55,646 nt of DNA from NCBI GenBank assembly GCA_947625415.1, contig CANQOG010000007.1, positions 1 to 55,646 of the forward strand, read 5' to 3'. The notes under the pieces are model-generated. The model did not search any database, was not told where the DNA came from, and worked only from the letters and a program-made list of their open reading frames with translations. This DNA comes from an uncultured Clostridia bacterium. Its GTDB lineage: Bacteria; Bacillota; Clostridia; TANB77; CAG-508. The translations under genes were made by a program, and so were the position numbers. Positions within the stretch are counted from its first letter, which is position 1; each line of letters begins with the position of its first letter. This document shows positions 7,579-17,431 of the stretch, piece after piece.

Positions 7579-8688
7579 ATGTTAAGAGTGTTACATTCTG
7601 TTAGTAATATGGATAGAGCTGGAATAGAAACAATGCTTATGAATTATTACAGACATATAGATAAAACAAAAATACAATTTGATTTTTTATGTAATAAATT
7701 AAAGCCGGGTGCATATGACGAAGAAATAAAAGCTTTAGGAGGAAAAATTTATCATTCACCAGGGTTAAATCCATTAAATTTTTTTAAATATGATAAATTT
7801 ATGAAAAATTTATTTGATAAAAATCCTGATATAAAAATTATGCATTCACATAATGGAGAGTTAGCTTATCAATCATTAAGAAGTGCATATAGATATGGTA
7901 TAAAAACTAGAATTTGTCATGCACATAATACTAGAATGGAATTAAATTTAAAAAAAATATTAAAATTATTATATAAAACTCAGTTAAAAAAAGTTGCTAA
8001 TAATTATTGGGGATGTGGTATAGATAGTATAAAATTTTATTTTGGACAAGATATAATAGATTCTAAGAATTATTTTGTATTACATAATGCGATTGACGTT
8101 GATAAATTTGTATATAATGAAAAAATAAGAAATGATGTTAGAAAAAAATATAATTTAGAAAATAAATTTGTTATTGGAAATATTGGTAGATTTATGGAAC
8201 AGAAAAATCATAAATTTATTTTGGAACTTTTTAAAATAATTTTAGAAAAAGAACCTAATTCTTGTTTGGTATTAATTGGTGATGGCAAGTTACTAGATAA
8301 AATGAAATTGAAAGCAAAAAAATTAGGAATTAGTAAAGCAGTATTATTTTTAGGTAATATAAATAACGCAAATGAAATGTATCAAGCAATGGATGTTTTT
8401 TTGCTACCATCTCTTTTTGAAGGATTACCTGTAGTAGGAATAGAAGCTCAAGCTGCTGGATTAAAATGTTTTATGAGTGATACAATAACGAAAGAAGTAA
8501 AGATTACTGATAATGTAAAATATTTTAATTTAAAGAAGGATACTAAAGATACATGGGCTACTGAAATATTAAAAACAAAAAAATATGTGAGAAAAGATAT
8601 GTCAAATGAAATAAAAAATGCAGGTTATTCAATTATAGACGAAGCTAAAAAATTAGAAAAAATATATTTAAATGAATTGATTTTATAA
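7579..8688 (+). CDS. GT4 glycosyltransferase (EpsF/CapJ-like)
   Basis: This 369-residue protein starts RVLHSVSNMDRAGIETMLMNYYR, a pattern shared by EpsF-type exopolysaccharide glycosyltransferases. It has HSHNGE and CHAHNT in the N-terminal Rossmann half, and GRFMEQKNHKF plus LPSLFEGLPVVGIEAQ in the donor-binding C-terminal half. It has a retaining GT-B fold and works on the cytoplasmic side of the lipid-linked repeat unit. Its frame is unbroken and has no CGG. It lies 31 bases after the previous glycosyltransferase, in the same orientation. Confidence 0.88.
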   Translation: MLRVLHSVSNMDRAGIETMLMNYYRHIDKTKIQFDFLCNKLKPGAYDEEIKALGGKIYHSPGLNPLNFFKYDKFMKNLFDKNPDIKIMHSHNGELAYQSLRSAYRYGIKTRICHAHNTRMELNLKKILKLLYKTQLKKVANNYWGCGIDSIKFYFGQDIIDSKNYFVLHNAIDVDKFVYNEKIRNDVRKKYNLENKFVIGNIGRFMEQKNHKFILELFKIILEKEPNSCLVLIGDGKLLDKMKLKAKKLGISKAVLFLGNINNANEMYQAMDVFLLPSLFEGLPVVGIEAQAAGLKCFMSDTITKEVKITDNVKYFNLKKDTKDTWATEILKTKKYVRKDMSNEIKNAGYSIIDEAKKLEKIYLNELIL

Positions 8689-8715
8689 AAATTAGTAAAT
8701 GATGAGGAAAAAAAT

Positions 8716-9843
8716 ATGAAAAAAGAGAAATGGAAAATAGGTATAATTACAAGACATTCTGTTCCAAATTATGGTTCACTTTTACAATCTTATGCTACGC
8801 AAAAAGTAATTGAAAAATTAGGATATAATTCAGAAATAATTGATTATACTCGAAAGGAAGAAAAAGCTAATAGATTAGCTAGTACTTTAATAAAGGGAAA
8901 AAAATGGGATAAAAATTTTTTTTTAAGATTAGTATATAAAATAATTCAGACTCCAAATTATTTTAAAATGTATAAAAAATTTGAAAAATATAGAAAAGGA
9001 TTCCTTAAAGAAACAGAAAAAGAATATTTAAGCTTAAAAGAATTAGAAGAAAATCCTCCGGAAGCAGATATATATTGCTCTGGAAGCGATCAAATTTGGG
9101 GTAAAATAGGAACTGTAGATTATGATGAAGCATATTTTTTAGAATTTGTAAAAGAAAAAAAATGTATTTCTTATGCATCAAGTTTAGGAAAGACAGAGTT
9201 AAGTCAAAATTTAAGAAATAATATTTTTAATTTGCTAAAAAAATATAGTTATATTTTAGTTAGAGAAAAATCAGCAAAAGAAATTTTGATAGAGAATAAA
9301 TTAGAGAATGTAGAGCAAGTTTTAGATCCTACATTTCTTTTAGAAAAAACAGAATGGGAAGAATTATCTCAAAAATCTAATAAAAAAATAAAGAAAAAAT
9401 ATGTATTAGTTTATCAATTACATGATAATAAAGAATTTAATAAATATGCAAAAGAATTTGCTAAAAAGAAAAATTTAAAATTATTAAGAATAAGCCCATC
9501 ATTTTATCACATTACAAGAAGTGGAAAATTAATATATTTGCCGACTCAATATGATTTCTTAAAGTATTTTCAAAATGCGGAATATATTTTAACGGATTCT
9601 TTTCATGCAACAGTATTTTCAATTATTTTTAACAAACAATTTATAGATATAATGCCAAAAAATAAAACAGGTACTAGAATAGAAAGTATATTGAATTTAT
9701 TAGGAATAGAAAATAGAATATTGGATAATTATAATGATTTTGAATTAATAGATAAAAAAATAAATTATATTGTTGTAAATAAAAAAATAGAAGAAGAAAG
9801 AAAAATGTCAATTTCTTTATTTAAAAATGCAATAGAAAATTAA
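8716..9843 (+). CDS. Polysaccharide pyruvyl transferase
   Basis: The 375-residue protein fits the CsaB-like pyruvyl transferase family, which adds ketal-linked pyruvate from phosphoenolpyruvate to sugars. Motifs in order are ITRHSVPNYGSLLQSYA at the N-terminus, YCSGSDQIWG near residue 120, SYASSLG near residue 155, LDPTFLL near 205 and LTDSFHATVFSI near 297. The SDQIW and DSFH motifs are the family hallmarks. Pyruvylation would add a negative charge to the polymer. It is co-directional with the flanking glycosyltransferases. Confidence 0.88.
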   Translation: MKKEKWKIGIITRHSVPNYGSLLQSYATQKVIEKLGYNSEIIDYTRKEEKANRLASTLIKGKKWDKNFFLRLVYKIIQTPNYFKMYKKFEKYRKGFLKETEKEYLSLKELEENPPEADIYCSGSDQIWGKIGTVDYDEAYFLEFVKEKKCISYASSLGKTELSQNLRNNIFNLLKKYSYILVREKSAKEILIENKLENVEQVLDPTFLLEKTEWEELSQKSNKKIKKKYVLVYQLHDNKEFNKYAKEFAKKKNLKLLRISPSFYHITRSGKLIYLPTQYDFLKYFQNAEYILTDSFHATVFSIIFNKQFIDIMPKNKTGTRIESILNLLGIENRILDNYNDFELIDKKINYIVVNKKIEEERKMSISLFKNAIEN

Positions 9844-9861
9844 GTATGAAGAGGTTAATTT

Positions 9862-10854
9862 ATGAAAGATAAAGTTTCAATAATTGTAGCAATTTATAAT
9901 TCGGAAAAGTTTTTAGATAAACTAATAAATTCTATAATAAAACAGACTTATACAAATATTGAAGTAATATTGGTAGATGATGGTTCGCCAGATAATAGTG
10001 GAGAGATTTGTGACGAATACGCAAAAAAAGATTCTAGAATAAAAGTAATACACAAAGAAAATGGTGGAGTGTGTGAAGCAAGGAATACTGGATTAAAAAA
10101 TGCTACAGGAAATTATGTTACTATAATAGATGGAGATGATTGGCTATCATTAGATTTTGTTGAATATATGATTAAAATTGTAAAGCAAACAAATTCAGAT
10201 ATGGCTTTATCATATAATATTTTTACTACAAGAGATCAAATACAAGTTAAAGAAGATAAAATAGAAATATGGTCTTCTGAAGATGCTACTGCTGCAATAA
10301 TATATCCTTATATGAAACTAGGGCCATGGAATAAGATATATAGTATGAAACTTTTGAAAAATAATAACATAACTTTTTCAGTTCCATGGTTTGGAGAGGG
10401 ATTATATTTTGCTACTAAATCATCTCAATATTCTAATCATGTTGGAGTAGGATACCGAAAAGTTTATAATTATAGGTTAAATAATTTAGGAAGTGGACTT
10501 ACTAATTATAAAGTTCAAAATGGATTAAACGCACTGAAAAATATTTACACAATAAAAGAAGAATTACATATAGATACACCTAAAGTTAGAAATGCAATAA
10601 ATTGGCATATATGGAAAAATTATAGCTTTTTACTTTTACAGATTATTGGGACTGATTTAAAAAACGAGTATAAAAATGAATATAAGTCTTCTATAAATTA
10701 TATTAGAAAAAATTTTATAAATGTTTTAGTAAAAAGTAAAGTTAATTTAAAAGAAAAGATTAAGATATTAGTGTGTGGTCTATTTCCAGTATTATATACA
10801 AAATTATTTATTAGGATAAATAAAAGAAGATTGTTAAAAGATAATATGAAATAA
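9862..10854 (+). CDS. GT2 glycosyltransferase
   Basis: This 330-residue family-2 (GT-A) enzyme has the nucleotide-sugar binding motif VILVDDGSPDNS near residue 37, ENGGVCEARNTGL near residue 70 and the metal-binding DGDDW near residue 92. The C-terminal 100 residues are basic and amphipathic, which suits membrane attachment. It transfers one sugar to the growing repeat unit. The second half differs clearly from its neighbour at 10879, so the two are not recent duplicates. Confidence 0.88.
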   Translation: MKDKVSIIVAIYNSEKFLDKLINSIIKQTYTNIEVILVDDGSPDNSGEICDEYAKKDSRIKVIHKENGGVCEARNTGLKNATGNYVTIIDGDDWLSLDFVEYMIKIVKQTNSDMALSYNIFTTRDQIQVKEDKIEIWSSEDATAAIIYPYMKLGPWNKIYSMKLLKNNNITFSVPWFGEGLYFATKSSQYSNHVGVGYRKVYNYRLNNLGSGLTNYKVQNGLNALKNIYTIKEELHIDTPKVRNAINWHIWKNYSFLLLQIIGTDLKNEYKNEYKSSINYIRKNFINVLVKSKVNLKEKIKILVCGLFPVLYTKLFIRINKRRLLKDNMK

Positions 10855-10878
10855 AATAAAAACTAGAGGTAAATTTTA

Positions 10879-11886
10879 ATGAACATAAAAGTTAGTATTA
10901 TAGTACCTGTATATAATGTAGAAAAATATATAGAAAGATGCTTAAAATCTTTAATAAATCAAACATTAAAAGAAATCGAGATAATATTAGTAGATGATAA
11001 GTCACTAGATAAATGTTCTAATATATGTGATAAATATGCTAATATAGATGGCAGAATAAAGGTTATACACAAAGAGAAAAATGAAGGTTTAGGATATGCT
11101 AGAAATTCAGGTATAAAAATTGCAAAAGGTGAATATATAGGTTTCGTTGATTCTGATGATTATATTGATATTAATTATTATGAAAAAATGTATAATCAAG
11201 CTAAAAAATATTTTGCGGATGTTTGTTATGCAAATGATAAAAGAGTTCTTAAAAATAAAAATGATTCAAGAAATAATGAAAAAATAATATTTAATAGTGA
11301 AGCATTAAATACTAATAAAATTTTAAAAAACATTTTGGACATCGACAATGACAAACATTGTATAGGTATGAGTGTTTGGAGAGCTATATTTAGAGCACAG
11401 ATAATAAAAGATAATAATATTTTATTTGTATCTGAAAGGGAATTTGTTTCAGAAGATATAGTATTTGATTTTGATTTTTTAAAAAAAAGTAAAATAGCCA
11501 CTTTTGTAAATGATACATATTATTATTATTGCTATAATGAAAATTCTTTAACAAGTGTTTATAGAGTTGATAGATTTGAGAAAGTAAAAAAATTATATGA
11601 AATATTAATTAAAAAAGTGTTAGAATTTGAAAATTATGAAATTATAAAAAATGGGGTAAAAAAATTTTTTATTATGAATACAAGAGCATGCATTAAATAT
11701 GAAGTATATAATGAAAAAAAAGAGGCATTAAAGAATATAAAGAAAATTTGTGAAGATGATTTAGTTCAAGAAATATTAAAACAAAAAATAATTGGAAAGA
11801 ATATAAGACAGAAAATATTTAATTATTTAATCAAACATAAAAGGATTAAAAGTATATATTTTTTAATAAAAAATGTAAATAATTAA
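10879..11886 (+). CDS. GT2 glycosyltransferase
   Basis: The 335-residue enzyme starts VSIIVPVYNVEKYIERCLKS, the classic family-2 opening, followed by ILVDDKSLDKC and VDSDDYID, the two acidic motifs. A motif resembling SEDIVFDFDF near residue 195 supplies the later catalytic-base region. It is 24 bases after the previous family-2 gene and has its own ggta-type ribosome site. It belongs to the same polysaccharide locus. The sugar transferred cannot be read from sequence. Confidence 0.88.
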   Translation: MNIKVSIIVPVYNVEKYIERCLKSLINQTLKEIEIILVDDKSLDKCSNICDKYANIDGRIKVIHKEKNEGLGYARNSGIKIAKGEYIGFVDSDDYIDINYYEKMYNQAKKYFADVCYANDKRVLKNKNDSRNNEKIIFNSEALNTNKILKNILDIDNDKHCIGMSVWRAIFRAQIIKDNNILFVSEREFVSEDIVFDFDFLKKSKIATFVNDTYYYYCYNENSLTSVYRVDRFEKVKKLYEILIKKVLEFENYEIIKNGVKKFFIMNTRACIKYEVYNEKKEALKNIKKICEDDLVQEILKQKIIGKNIRQKIFNYLIKHKRIKSIYFLIKNVNN

Positions 11887-11909
11887 GAAAAAAGGAAGGC
11901 TAAATAAAA

Positions 11910-13220
11910 ATGGTAATTAATATAAATAAATTTATTAAAAATTCAGTTTATTTTGTATGTATTTATTTAATGGTAATAAATGTTTGTTGTGATTTTTTTA
12001 AGCTACCTACAATTATAAGATATATACCAGATATTTTGCTTCCATTATTTATATTATATATTTTTTCTAGATTTAACGAAATAAAAAATAATAAGTATAG
12101 TAAAATTTTTTTAAATATATCATTATTATTTTTATTACATACAATTATTGGAAGTATAATAAATATTAATAGTGAAACATTACCTCATTTTATTTGGGGA
12201 TTTAGAAATATTTTTAGATTTTTAATAGTTAGTTTATGTGCTATTAATGCTTTTGAAAAAGATGATAAAGATAAATTGATAAAAATAATACATAAATTGT
12301 TTTGGATTAATTTTGTGGTTTGTTCTGCTCAATATTTTATATTAGGATATTGGGGTGATGCAATAGGTGGAACATTTAGATTAAGTGAAACTGGAGGAAA
12401 TGCAGGCGTAATATATTTATTAGTTATTGAAAATACTTTGAATATAAATTCATTTTTGAATAGAAAATACTCATTTATAAAAATGATAATATCATTAGTT
12501 TCTTCTATTTTTATTACTATTATTGCTGAATTGAAAGTTATGTATTTATTTATAATTTTTATTACTTTATTAGCATTACTATTGAATAGGTTTTCACTAA
12601 AGACAGTAAGCATAGTTGTCGGTACAGTATTAATTCTTTTGTTGGGGTACAATGTTTTGGAGAAATTAGATCCACATACAGCAAAAATGTTAAATATAGA
12701 AAGTTTAATAGAGTACGCTGGTGGAGAAGATCATGGTTATAGTTCTAAAGATGATATTAGTAGACTTAGAGCTTTTAAACAGATAGATAAATATTTTTTT
12801 AAAAATGATTTTAAAGATAAAATATGGGGTTATGGTTTGGGAAATTGTGATATATCTTCTTTTAATATATTTAATAGCAATTTTGCAAGAATGTATGATG
12901 CAAAATTACATTATACATGGTTTATGCATGCAATGTTATATTTAGAAACAGGGATAGTAGGCTATATATTATATATTAGTATATTTATTTATATTATTAT
13001 TTTTTGCTTTAAAAATAAATGTAAAGAAGATAATGATTTTTATAATGCAGTAATAACTTTAGGAATAATTTCAATTATTATGACATTTTATAATTCAGTA
13101 TTAAGAAATGATATATCATATTTTGTCTATATAGTTTTGATATTACCATTTGTATTATATAAAAACAAAAATAAAAATGATAAAAAGAATGAGATTATTG
13201 AAAATATAAAAATGATGTAA
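11910..13220 (+). CDS. O-antigen/polysaccharide polymerase (Wzy-like)
   Basis: This 436-residue protein has about ten or more hydrophobic helices and one long extracytoplasmic loop (roughly residues 255-330, containing AGGEDHGYSSKDDISRLRAF). That topology is typical of Wzy polymerases, which join flipped repeat units outside the membrane. An isolated WGYGLGN motif lies in the loop. Wzy proteins share little sequence, so the call rests on topology and on being next to Wzx and glycosyltransferase genes. It is the only polymerase candidate in the locus. Confidence 0.75.
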   Translation: MVININKFIKNSVYFVCIYLMVINVCCDFFKLPTIIRYIPDILLPLFILYIFSRFNEIKNNKYSKIFLNISLLFLLHTIIGSIININSETLPHFIWGFRNIFRFLIVSLCAINAFEKDDKDKLIKIIHKLFWINFVVCSAQYFILGYWGDAIGGTFRLSETGGNAGVIYLLVIENTLNINSFLNRKYSFIKMIISLVSSIFITIIAELKVMYLFIIFITLLALLLNRFSLKTVSIVVGTVLILLLGYNVLEKLDPHTAKMLNIESLIEYAGGEDHGYSSKDDISRLRAFKQIDKYFFKNDFKDKIWGYGLGNCDISSFNIFNSNFARMYDAKLHYTWFMHAMLYLETGIVGYILYISIFIYIIIFCFKNKCKEDNDFYNAVITLGIISIIMTFYNSVLRNDISYFVYIVLILPFVLYKNKNKNDKKNEIIENIKMM

Positions 13221-13280
13221 AAGCAGTATAATTTTAATATTATAATAATATTTGAAAAGACAAAAAGAGGATAATAAAAA

Positions 13281-14141
13281 ATGAGGAAAGTTTTAATATT
13301 AAAAAATAAAAAAGAAACTAATATAATGAAAAATATAAATGGTTGTGATATATTCAATTATTATATAATAAACGATACTAATTTTATCTATAAAGTGTTA
13401 AAGAAAATAGGATTACTAAAGTTGATTTTTTATAAAAATTGGAAAAAAAATATTAAAGAATATGATGTTGCAATATTATATAGTTGGGGTTATTGTAATC
13501 AAGTTACAAAATATATCAAAAAGAATAATCCTAATTGTATAATAAATTTATGGATGTGGAATCCTTGTAATGCAAAAAGAGTAAATCTTTTAAGAATGGA
13601 TTCTAATATAGATAAAATATGGACTTATGATAAAGATGGTGCATTAAAATATAATCTTTTATACAATACACAAATTTATAATAAAAATATAAAATTACCT
13701 AAAAAAGATGAAAAATATGATATTGTGTTTTTAGGATTGAATAAAAATAGAGATATGCAAATTAATAAGTATTATGAAATTTTTCAAGAATTGAGATTAA
13801 ATTGTAATATAAAAATAGTGAATAAAATAAAGGATTTAGTATCTTATGACAAATATTTGGACTTTATTAGTGATGGAAAAGTATTGTTAGATATTGTTAA
13901 TGATAATGTTACTGGTATTACTTTAAGAGTTATGGAAGGATTGTTTTTTAGAAAAAAAGTTATAACTAATAATAAAACAATTAGCTCTTATGATTTTTAC
14001 AATGAAAATAATTTTTTTATTTTAGGAATAGATAATACTAATAATCTTAAAGAGTTTATCAATTCAGAATATAAAGTTATTGATCAAAAAATAATAGAAA
14101 ATTATGATGTAGAAAATTGGATAAAGAGATTTTTAAAATAA
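13281..14141 (+). CDS. Putative glycosyltransferase
   Basis: The 286-residue protein is not one I can place firmly. It has a GT-B-like outline: DVAILYSWGYCNQV near residue 60, LWMWNPCNAKRV near 95, a strand YDIVFLGLNKNRD near 150 and VTGITLRVMEGLFFRKKVIT near 210, which resembles the donor-binding end of retaining glycosyltransferases. Similar proteins occur among lipopolysaccharide or capsule genes. It follows the Wzy gene by 60 bases, in the same direction. No CGG occurs in frame. Confidence 0.6.
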   Translation: MRKVLILKNKKETNIMKNINGCDIFNYYIINDTNFIYKVLKKIGLLKLIFYKNWKKNIKEYDVAILYSWGYCNQVTKYIKKNNPNCIINLWMWNPCNAKRVNLLRMDSNIDKIWTYDKDGALKYNLLYNTQIYNKNIKLPKKDEKYDIVFLGLNKNRDMQINKYYEIFQELRLNCNIKIVNKIKDLVSYDKYLDFISDGKVLLDIVNDNVTGITLRVMEGLFFRKKVITNNKTISSYDFYNENNFFILGIDNTNNLKEFINSEYKVIDQKIIENYDVENWIKRFLK

Positions 14142-14156
14142 AGGGATATAGATAAA

Positions 14157-15065
14157 ATGAAAAAATTAACTAAAAAAGTTGTAATACTTTCACCAAGGCA
14201 AAAATATGGTGGTTCAATAGTATTACACACATTGTGCCAATTATTATTAGAAGAAGGAATTGATGCAAAAATATTTTTTACAGGAGTATACAATTATTCA
14301 TCAAAAAATAAATTTAAATATTGGATTAGATGGATTTTATGGACGTTAGAAGATATTATTACATGTAAAAAAGTACATAAAATTGTAAAAAAATATAAAA
14401 GAAAAATATTACCATTTATAAATAAAAAAAATACTATTGTTATATATCCTGATGTTATTTATGGAAACCCTTTACATGCTAAACATGTTGTTAGATATTT
14501 CTTATATCCAAACAGATTTAAAGATGATGATTTAGCTTATGGAAAAAATGATTTATTTATAGCTTATAGAAAGAAATTTAATGATTATGATTTAAATCCA
14601 AATGAATACATTGTTAATGTTCATCAATTTGATACAGAGATATATAAGCAAACTAATTTTGAAGATAGAACTGGAAATTGCTATATTATTCGAAAAGGAA
14701 GAGATAGAACAGATTTACCTAAAGAGTTTGATGGACCTATAATAGATGACTTAAGTGAAAAAGAAAAAGTAAAAATTTTTAATAAATGCAAATATTGTTA
14801 TAGCTATGATACAAATACCTTTTATACTTCAATAGCTGGCTTATGTGGCTGTATACCAATTGTTATGTTGGAAGAAGGTAAAAATATATATGATTATACA
14901 GAAAAAAAGCCTTCGGGTATTGCTTATGGTAATACAAAAGAAGAAATAGAATATGCAATAAATACTAGAAAAGATTTATTGGAACGTTTGAATAATTTTA
15001 CAAATGGAAATAAAGATGAAATTAAAAAATTTATTAATTTATTGATAGAAAAATTTGAAAGGTAA
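14157..15065 (+). CDS. WavQ-like glycosyltransferase family protein
   Basis: This 302-residue protein resembles WavQ-type polysaccharide proteins. An N-terminal GGSIVLHTLCQLL loop and helix is followed by IYPDVIYGNPLHAKHVVRYFLY near residue 98. A C-terminal YDTNTFYTSIAGLCGCIPIV near residue 220 looks like the sugar-nucleotide end of a GT-B fold. It may transfer a sugar in the repeat unit. It ends just before the aminotransferase ATG at 15073. Assignment to a named family is by memory of the motifs and is moderate. Confidence 0.6.
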   Translation: MKKLTKKVVILSPRQKYGGSIVLHTLCQLLLEEGIDAKIFFTGVYNYSSKNKFKYWIRWILWTLEDIITCKKVHKIVKKYKRKILPFINKKNTIVIYPDVIYGNPLHAKHVVRYFLYPNRFKDDDLAYGKNDLFIAYRKKFNDYDLNPNEYIVNVHQFDTEIYKQTNFEDRTGNCYIIRKGRDRTDLPKEFDGPIIDDLSEKEKVKIFNKCKYCYSYDTNTFYTSIAGLCGCIPIVMLEEGKNIYDYTEKKPSGIAYGNTKEEIEYAINTRKDLLERLNNFTNGNKDEIKKFINLLIEKFER

Positions 15066-15072
15066 AATAAAA

Positions 15073-16182
15073 ATGCAAAAAAAAATATTAGTAACACAAT
15101 CTTCTATGCCTAGTTTAGAAGAATACATAGAAGAAATAAAACCTATATTTGAAAGTAAATGGCTTACAAACATGGGAGAAAAACATAAAGAGTTAGAAAA
15201 AAATTTAAAAGAATATTTAGGAGTTAAAAATATTTCTTTATATACAAACGGACACATGGCCTTATATATTGCTATAAAATCATTTGATTTTCCTGGAGGA
15301 AGTGAAATTATAACAACTCCTTATAGTTTTTCATCAACAACACATGCTATAGTTCAAAACAATTTAAAACCAGTTTTTTGTGATATAAATGAAAAAGACT
15401 ATACCATTGATGTTAGTAAAATAGAAAGCTTAATTACTGATAAAACAGTTGCTATTCTTCCAGTTCATGTTTATGGTCATGTTTGTGACGTAGAAAAAAT
15501 TGATGAAATAGCAAAAAAGCATAATTTAAAAGTTATTTATGATGCGGCTCATGTTTTTGGAGTTAAATATAAAGGGACAAGCATAGCAAATTATGGTGAT
15601 ATTTCTATGTTTAGTTTTCATGCTACAAAAGTATTTAACACAATTGAAGGTGGAGCTTTAGTTTATAATGATGATAACAAAAGATTGATTTTAGAAAGAT
15701 TAAAAAATTTTGGAATTAATGGACCAGACCATGTTGATACTGTTGGAACAAATGCAAAAATGAATGAGTTTTGTGCAGCTATGGGAATTTGTAATTTAAG
15801 ACATATTGATGATGAAATCAAAAAAAGAGAAAAAGTTTATAATAGATATTTAGAAAGATTAGACGGAATAGATGGAATTACAGTTTCAAAGCTTCAAGAT
15901 AATATTATTTCTAATTTTGCATATTTTCCTGTTATATTTGATAAAGAAAAATTTGGAAAAAATAGAAATGAAGTAATGGAAGAATTAAAAAAAGAAAATA
16001 TTTATACAAGAAAATATTTCTATCCATTAATAAATGATTATGAATGTTATAGAGATAAATATGATAGTAATGAAACTCCTATTGCTAAAAGAATTTCAGA
16101 TAATGTTTTAACAATTCCAATGTATGCTGATTTAAGTATAGAAGATGTAGACAAAATTTGTGATATTATATTAAAAAAATAA
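15073..16182 (+). CDS. Sugar aminotransferase, DegT/DnrJ/EryC1 family (VioA-like)
   Basis: The 369-residue PLP enzyme has the DegT/DnrJ/EryC1 outline: KWLTNMGEKHKELE, LYTNGHMALYIAI, TTPYSFSSTTHAI, VYGHVCDVE, IYDAAHVFG and the Schiff-base lysine in SFHATKVFNTIEGGAL. The FHATKVFNTIEGG form is typical of enzymes that aminate a 4-keto-6-deoxy sugar nucleotide, such as VioA. It probably makes a 4-amino sugar (for example Qui4N or Fuc4N) for the polymer. The ATG at 15073 is preferred to upstream codons that overlap the previous gene. Next come ATP-grasp ligases, which may acylate this amino group. Confidence 0.88.
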   Translation: MQKKILVTQSSMPSLEEYIEEIKPIFESKWLTNMGEKHKELEKNLKEYLGVKNISLYTNGHMALYIAIKSFDFPGGSEIITTPYSFSSTTHAIVQNNLKPVFCDINEKDYTIDVSKIESLITDKTVAILPVHVYGHVCDVEKIDEIAKKHNLKVIYDAAHVFGVKYKGTSIANYGDISMFSFHATKVFNTIEGGALVYNDDNKRLILERLKNFGINGPDHVDTVGTNAKMNEFCAAMGICNLRHIDDEIKKREKVYNRYLERLDGIDGITVSKLQDNIISNFAYFPVIFDKEKFGKNRNEVMEELKKENIYTRKYFYPLINDYECYRDKYDSNETPIAKRISDNVLTIPMYADLSIEDVDKICDIILKK

Positions 16183-16203
16183 TATAAAGAGGAGGAAAGT
16201 ATA

Positions 16204-17409
16204 ATGAAGAAACTATTGATATTAGGTGGGTCTAGATATATAATTCCCGTTATAGAGACAGCTCATAAATTAGGAATATATGTAATTACTTGTGATTATT
16301 TACCAAATAATAGTGCTCATAAATATTCTGATGAATATTGTAATATAAGTATAATAGATAAAGAAGCTGTTTTAAAATTCGCAAAAGAGAAAAAAATTGA
16401 TGGTATAATTTCATTTGCTTGTGATCCGGGAGTTGTTACAGCTTCTTATGTTGCTGAAAAATTAGGATTACCATTTCAAGGTTCTTATGAATCTACTTGT
16501 ATATTACAAGACAAAGGATTATTTAGAAAATTCTTAGAAGATAATGGTTTTAATGTTCCACGTTCAAAGCGTTATGATGATTTAAAAGAAGTATATAATG
16601 ATATAGAGTATTTTAATTGGCCTGTGATTGTTAAACCTGTTGATTCTGCTGGAAGTAAAGGTGTTAATAAAGTTGATACAGTAGATGAATTAAAAAATGC
16701 GATAGATATAGCTATTAAAGAATCTCATAATGGTGCTTTTATAGTAGAGGATTTTATTACATTTAAAGGTTTTCATTCAAGTGCAGATGCTTTTACTGTT
16801 AATGGTAAATTAGAATTTATAACATATTCAGACCAACTTTTTGATTCAGAAGCTGATAATAAATATACACCATCTAGAATTATATGGCCATCAACAATGG
16901 AAAAGAAATATCAAGAAGATTTAACAGATCAAACACAACGTTTAATGAATTTATTAAAAATGAAAACAGGTATATATAATATTGAAAGCTGTGTAGGTAT
17001 AGATGGAAAAGCTTATTTAATGGAAGTTTCTCCTAGAGGTGGAGGATGTAAAATTGCTGAAATACAACAAATGGCTATGGGAGTGAATTTAATAGAAAAT
17101 GAAATAAGAAATGCGGTTGGTTTACCATTAATAGAGTTTTCTATTAAACCAACAGACGGTTATTGGTGTGAAATGATTGTACATTCAGGACCAAAACAAG
17201 AAGGAATTTTAAATAAAATTTCTATTGATTCAGAAATAAAAGATAAATATATTAAATTAGTAGATTTATCAGTAAAATCAGGAGATATAGTAAAACCATT
17301 TACTGGAGCTAATATGTCTTTAGGGGATATATTTTTAAGATTTGATTCTCGTAAAGAATTAGATGATATTATGAATAAATCAAATGAATGGTTAAATATA
17401 ATTTTATAG
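16204..17409 (+). CDS. ATP-grasp ligase 1
   Basis: The 401-residue ATP-grasp enzyme begins with a Rossmann-like pre-ATP-grasp domain (LLILGGSRYIIPVIETA). The lysine motif VIVKPVDSAGSKGV lies near residue 141, VEDF near 182, and the metal-binding end YLMEVSPRGGG near residue 275. ATP-grasp enzymes join a carboxylate to an amine through an acyl phosphate. Together with the aminotransferase just upstream, it could attach an amino acid or other acid to a 4-amino sugar. It is one of three paralogues in this locus (also 18544 and 19828). The substrate is unknown. Confidence 0.88.
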   Translation: MKKLLILGGSRYIIPVIETAHKLGIYVITCDYLPNNSAHKYSDEYCNISIIDKEAVLKFAKEKKIDGIISFACDPGVVTASYVAEKLGLPFQGSYESTCILQDKGLFRKFLEDNGFNVPRSKRYDDLKEVYNDIEYFNWPVIVKPVDSAGSKGVNKVDTVDELKNAIDIAIKESHNGAFIVEDFITFKGFHSSADAFTVNGKLEFITYSDQLFDSEADNKYTPSRIIWPSTMEKKYQEDLTDQTQRLMNLLKMKTGIYNIESCVGIDGKAYLMEVSPRGGGCKIAEIQQMAMGVNLIENEIRNAVGLPLIEFSIKPTDGYWCEMIVHSGPKQEGILNKISIDSEIKDKYIKLVDLSVKSGDIVKPFTGANMSLGDIFLRFDSRKELDDIMNKSNEWLNIIL

Positions 17410-17431
17410 TTTTAGGAGATACAATATTTTT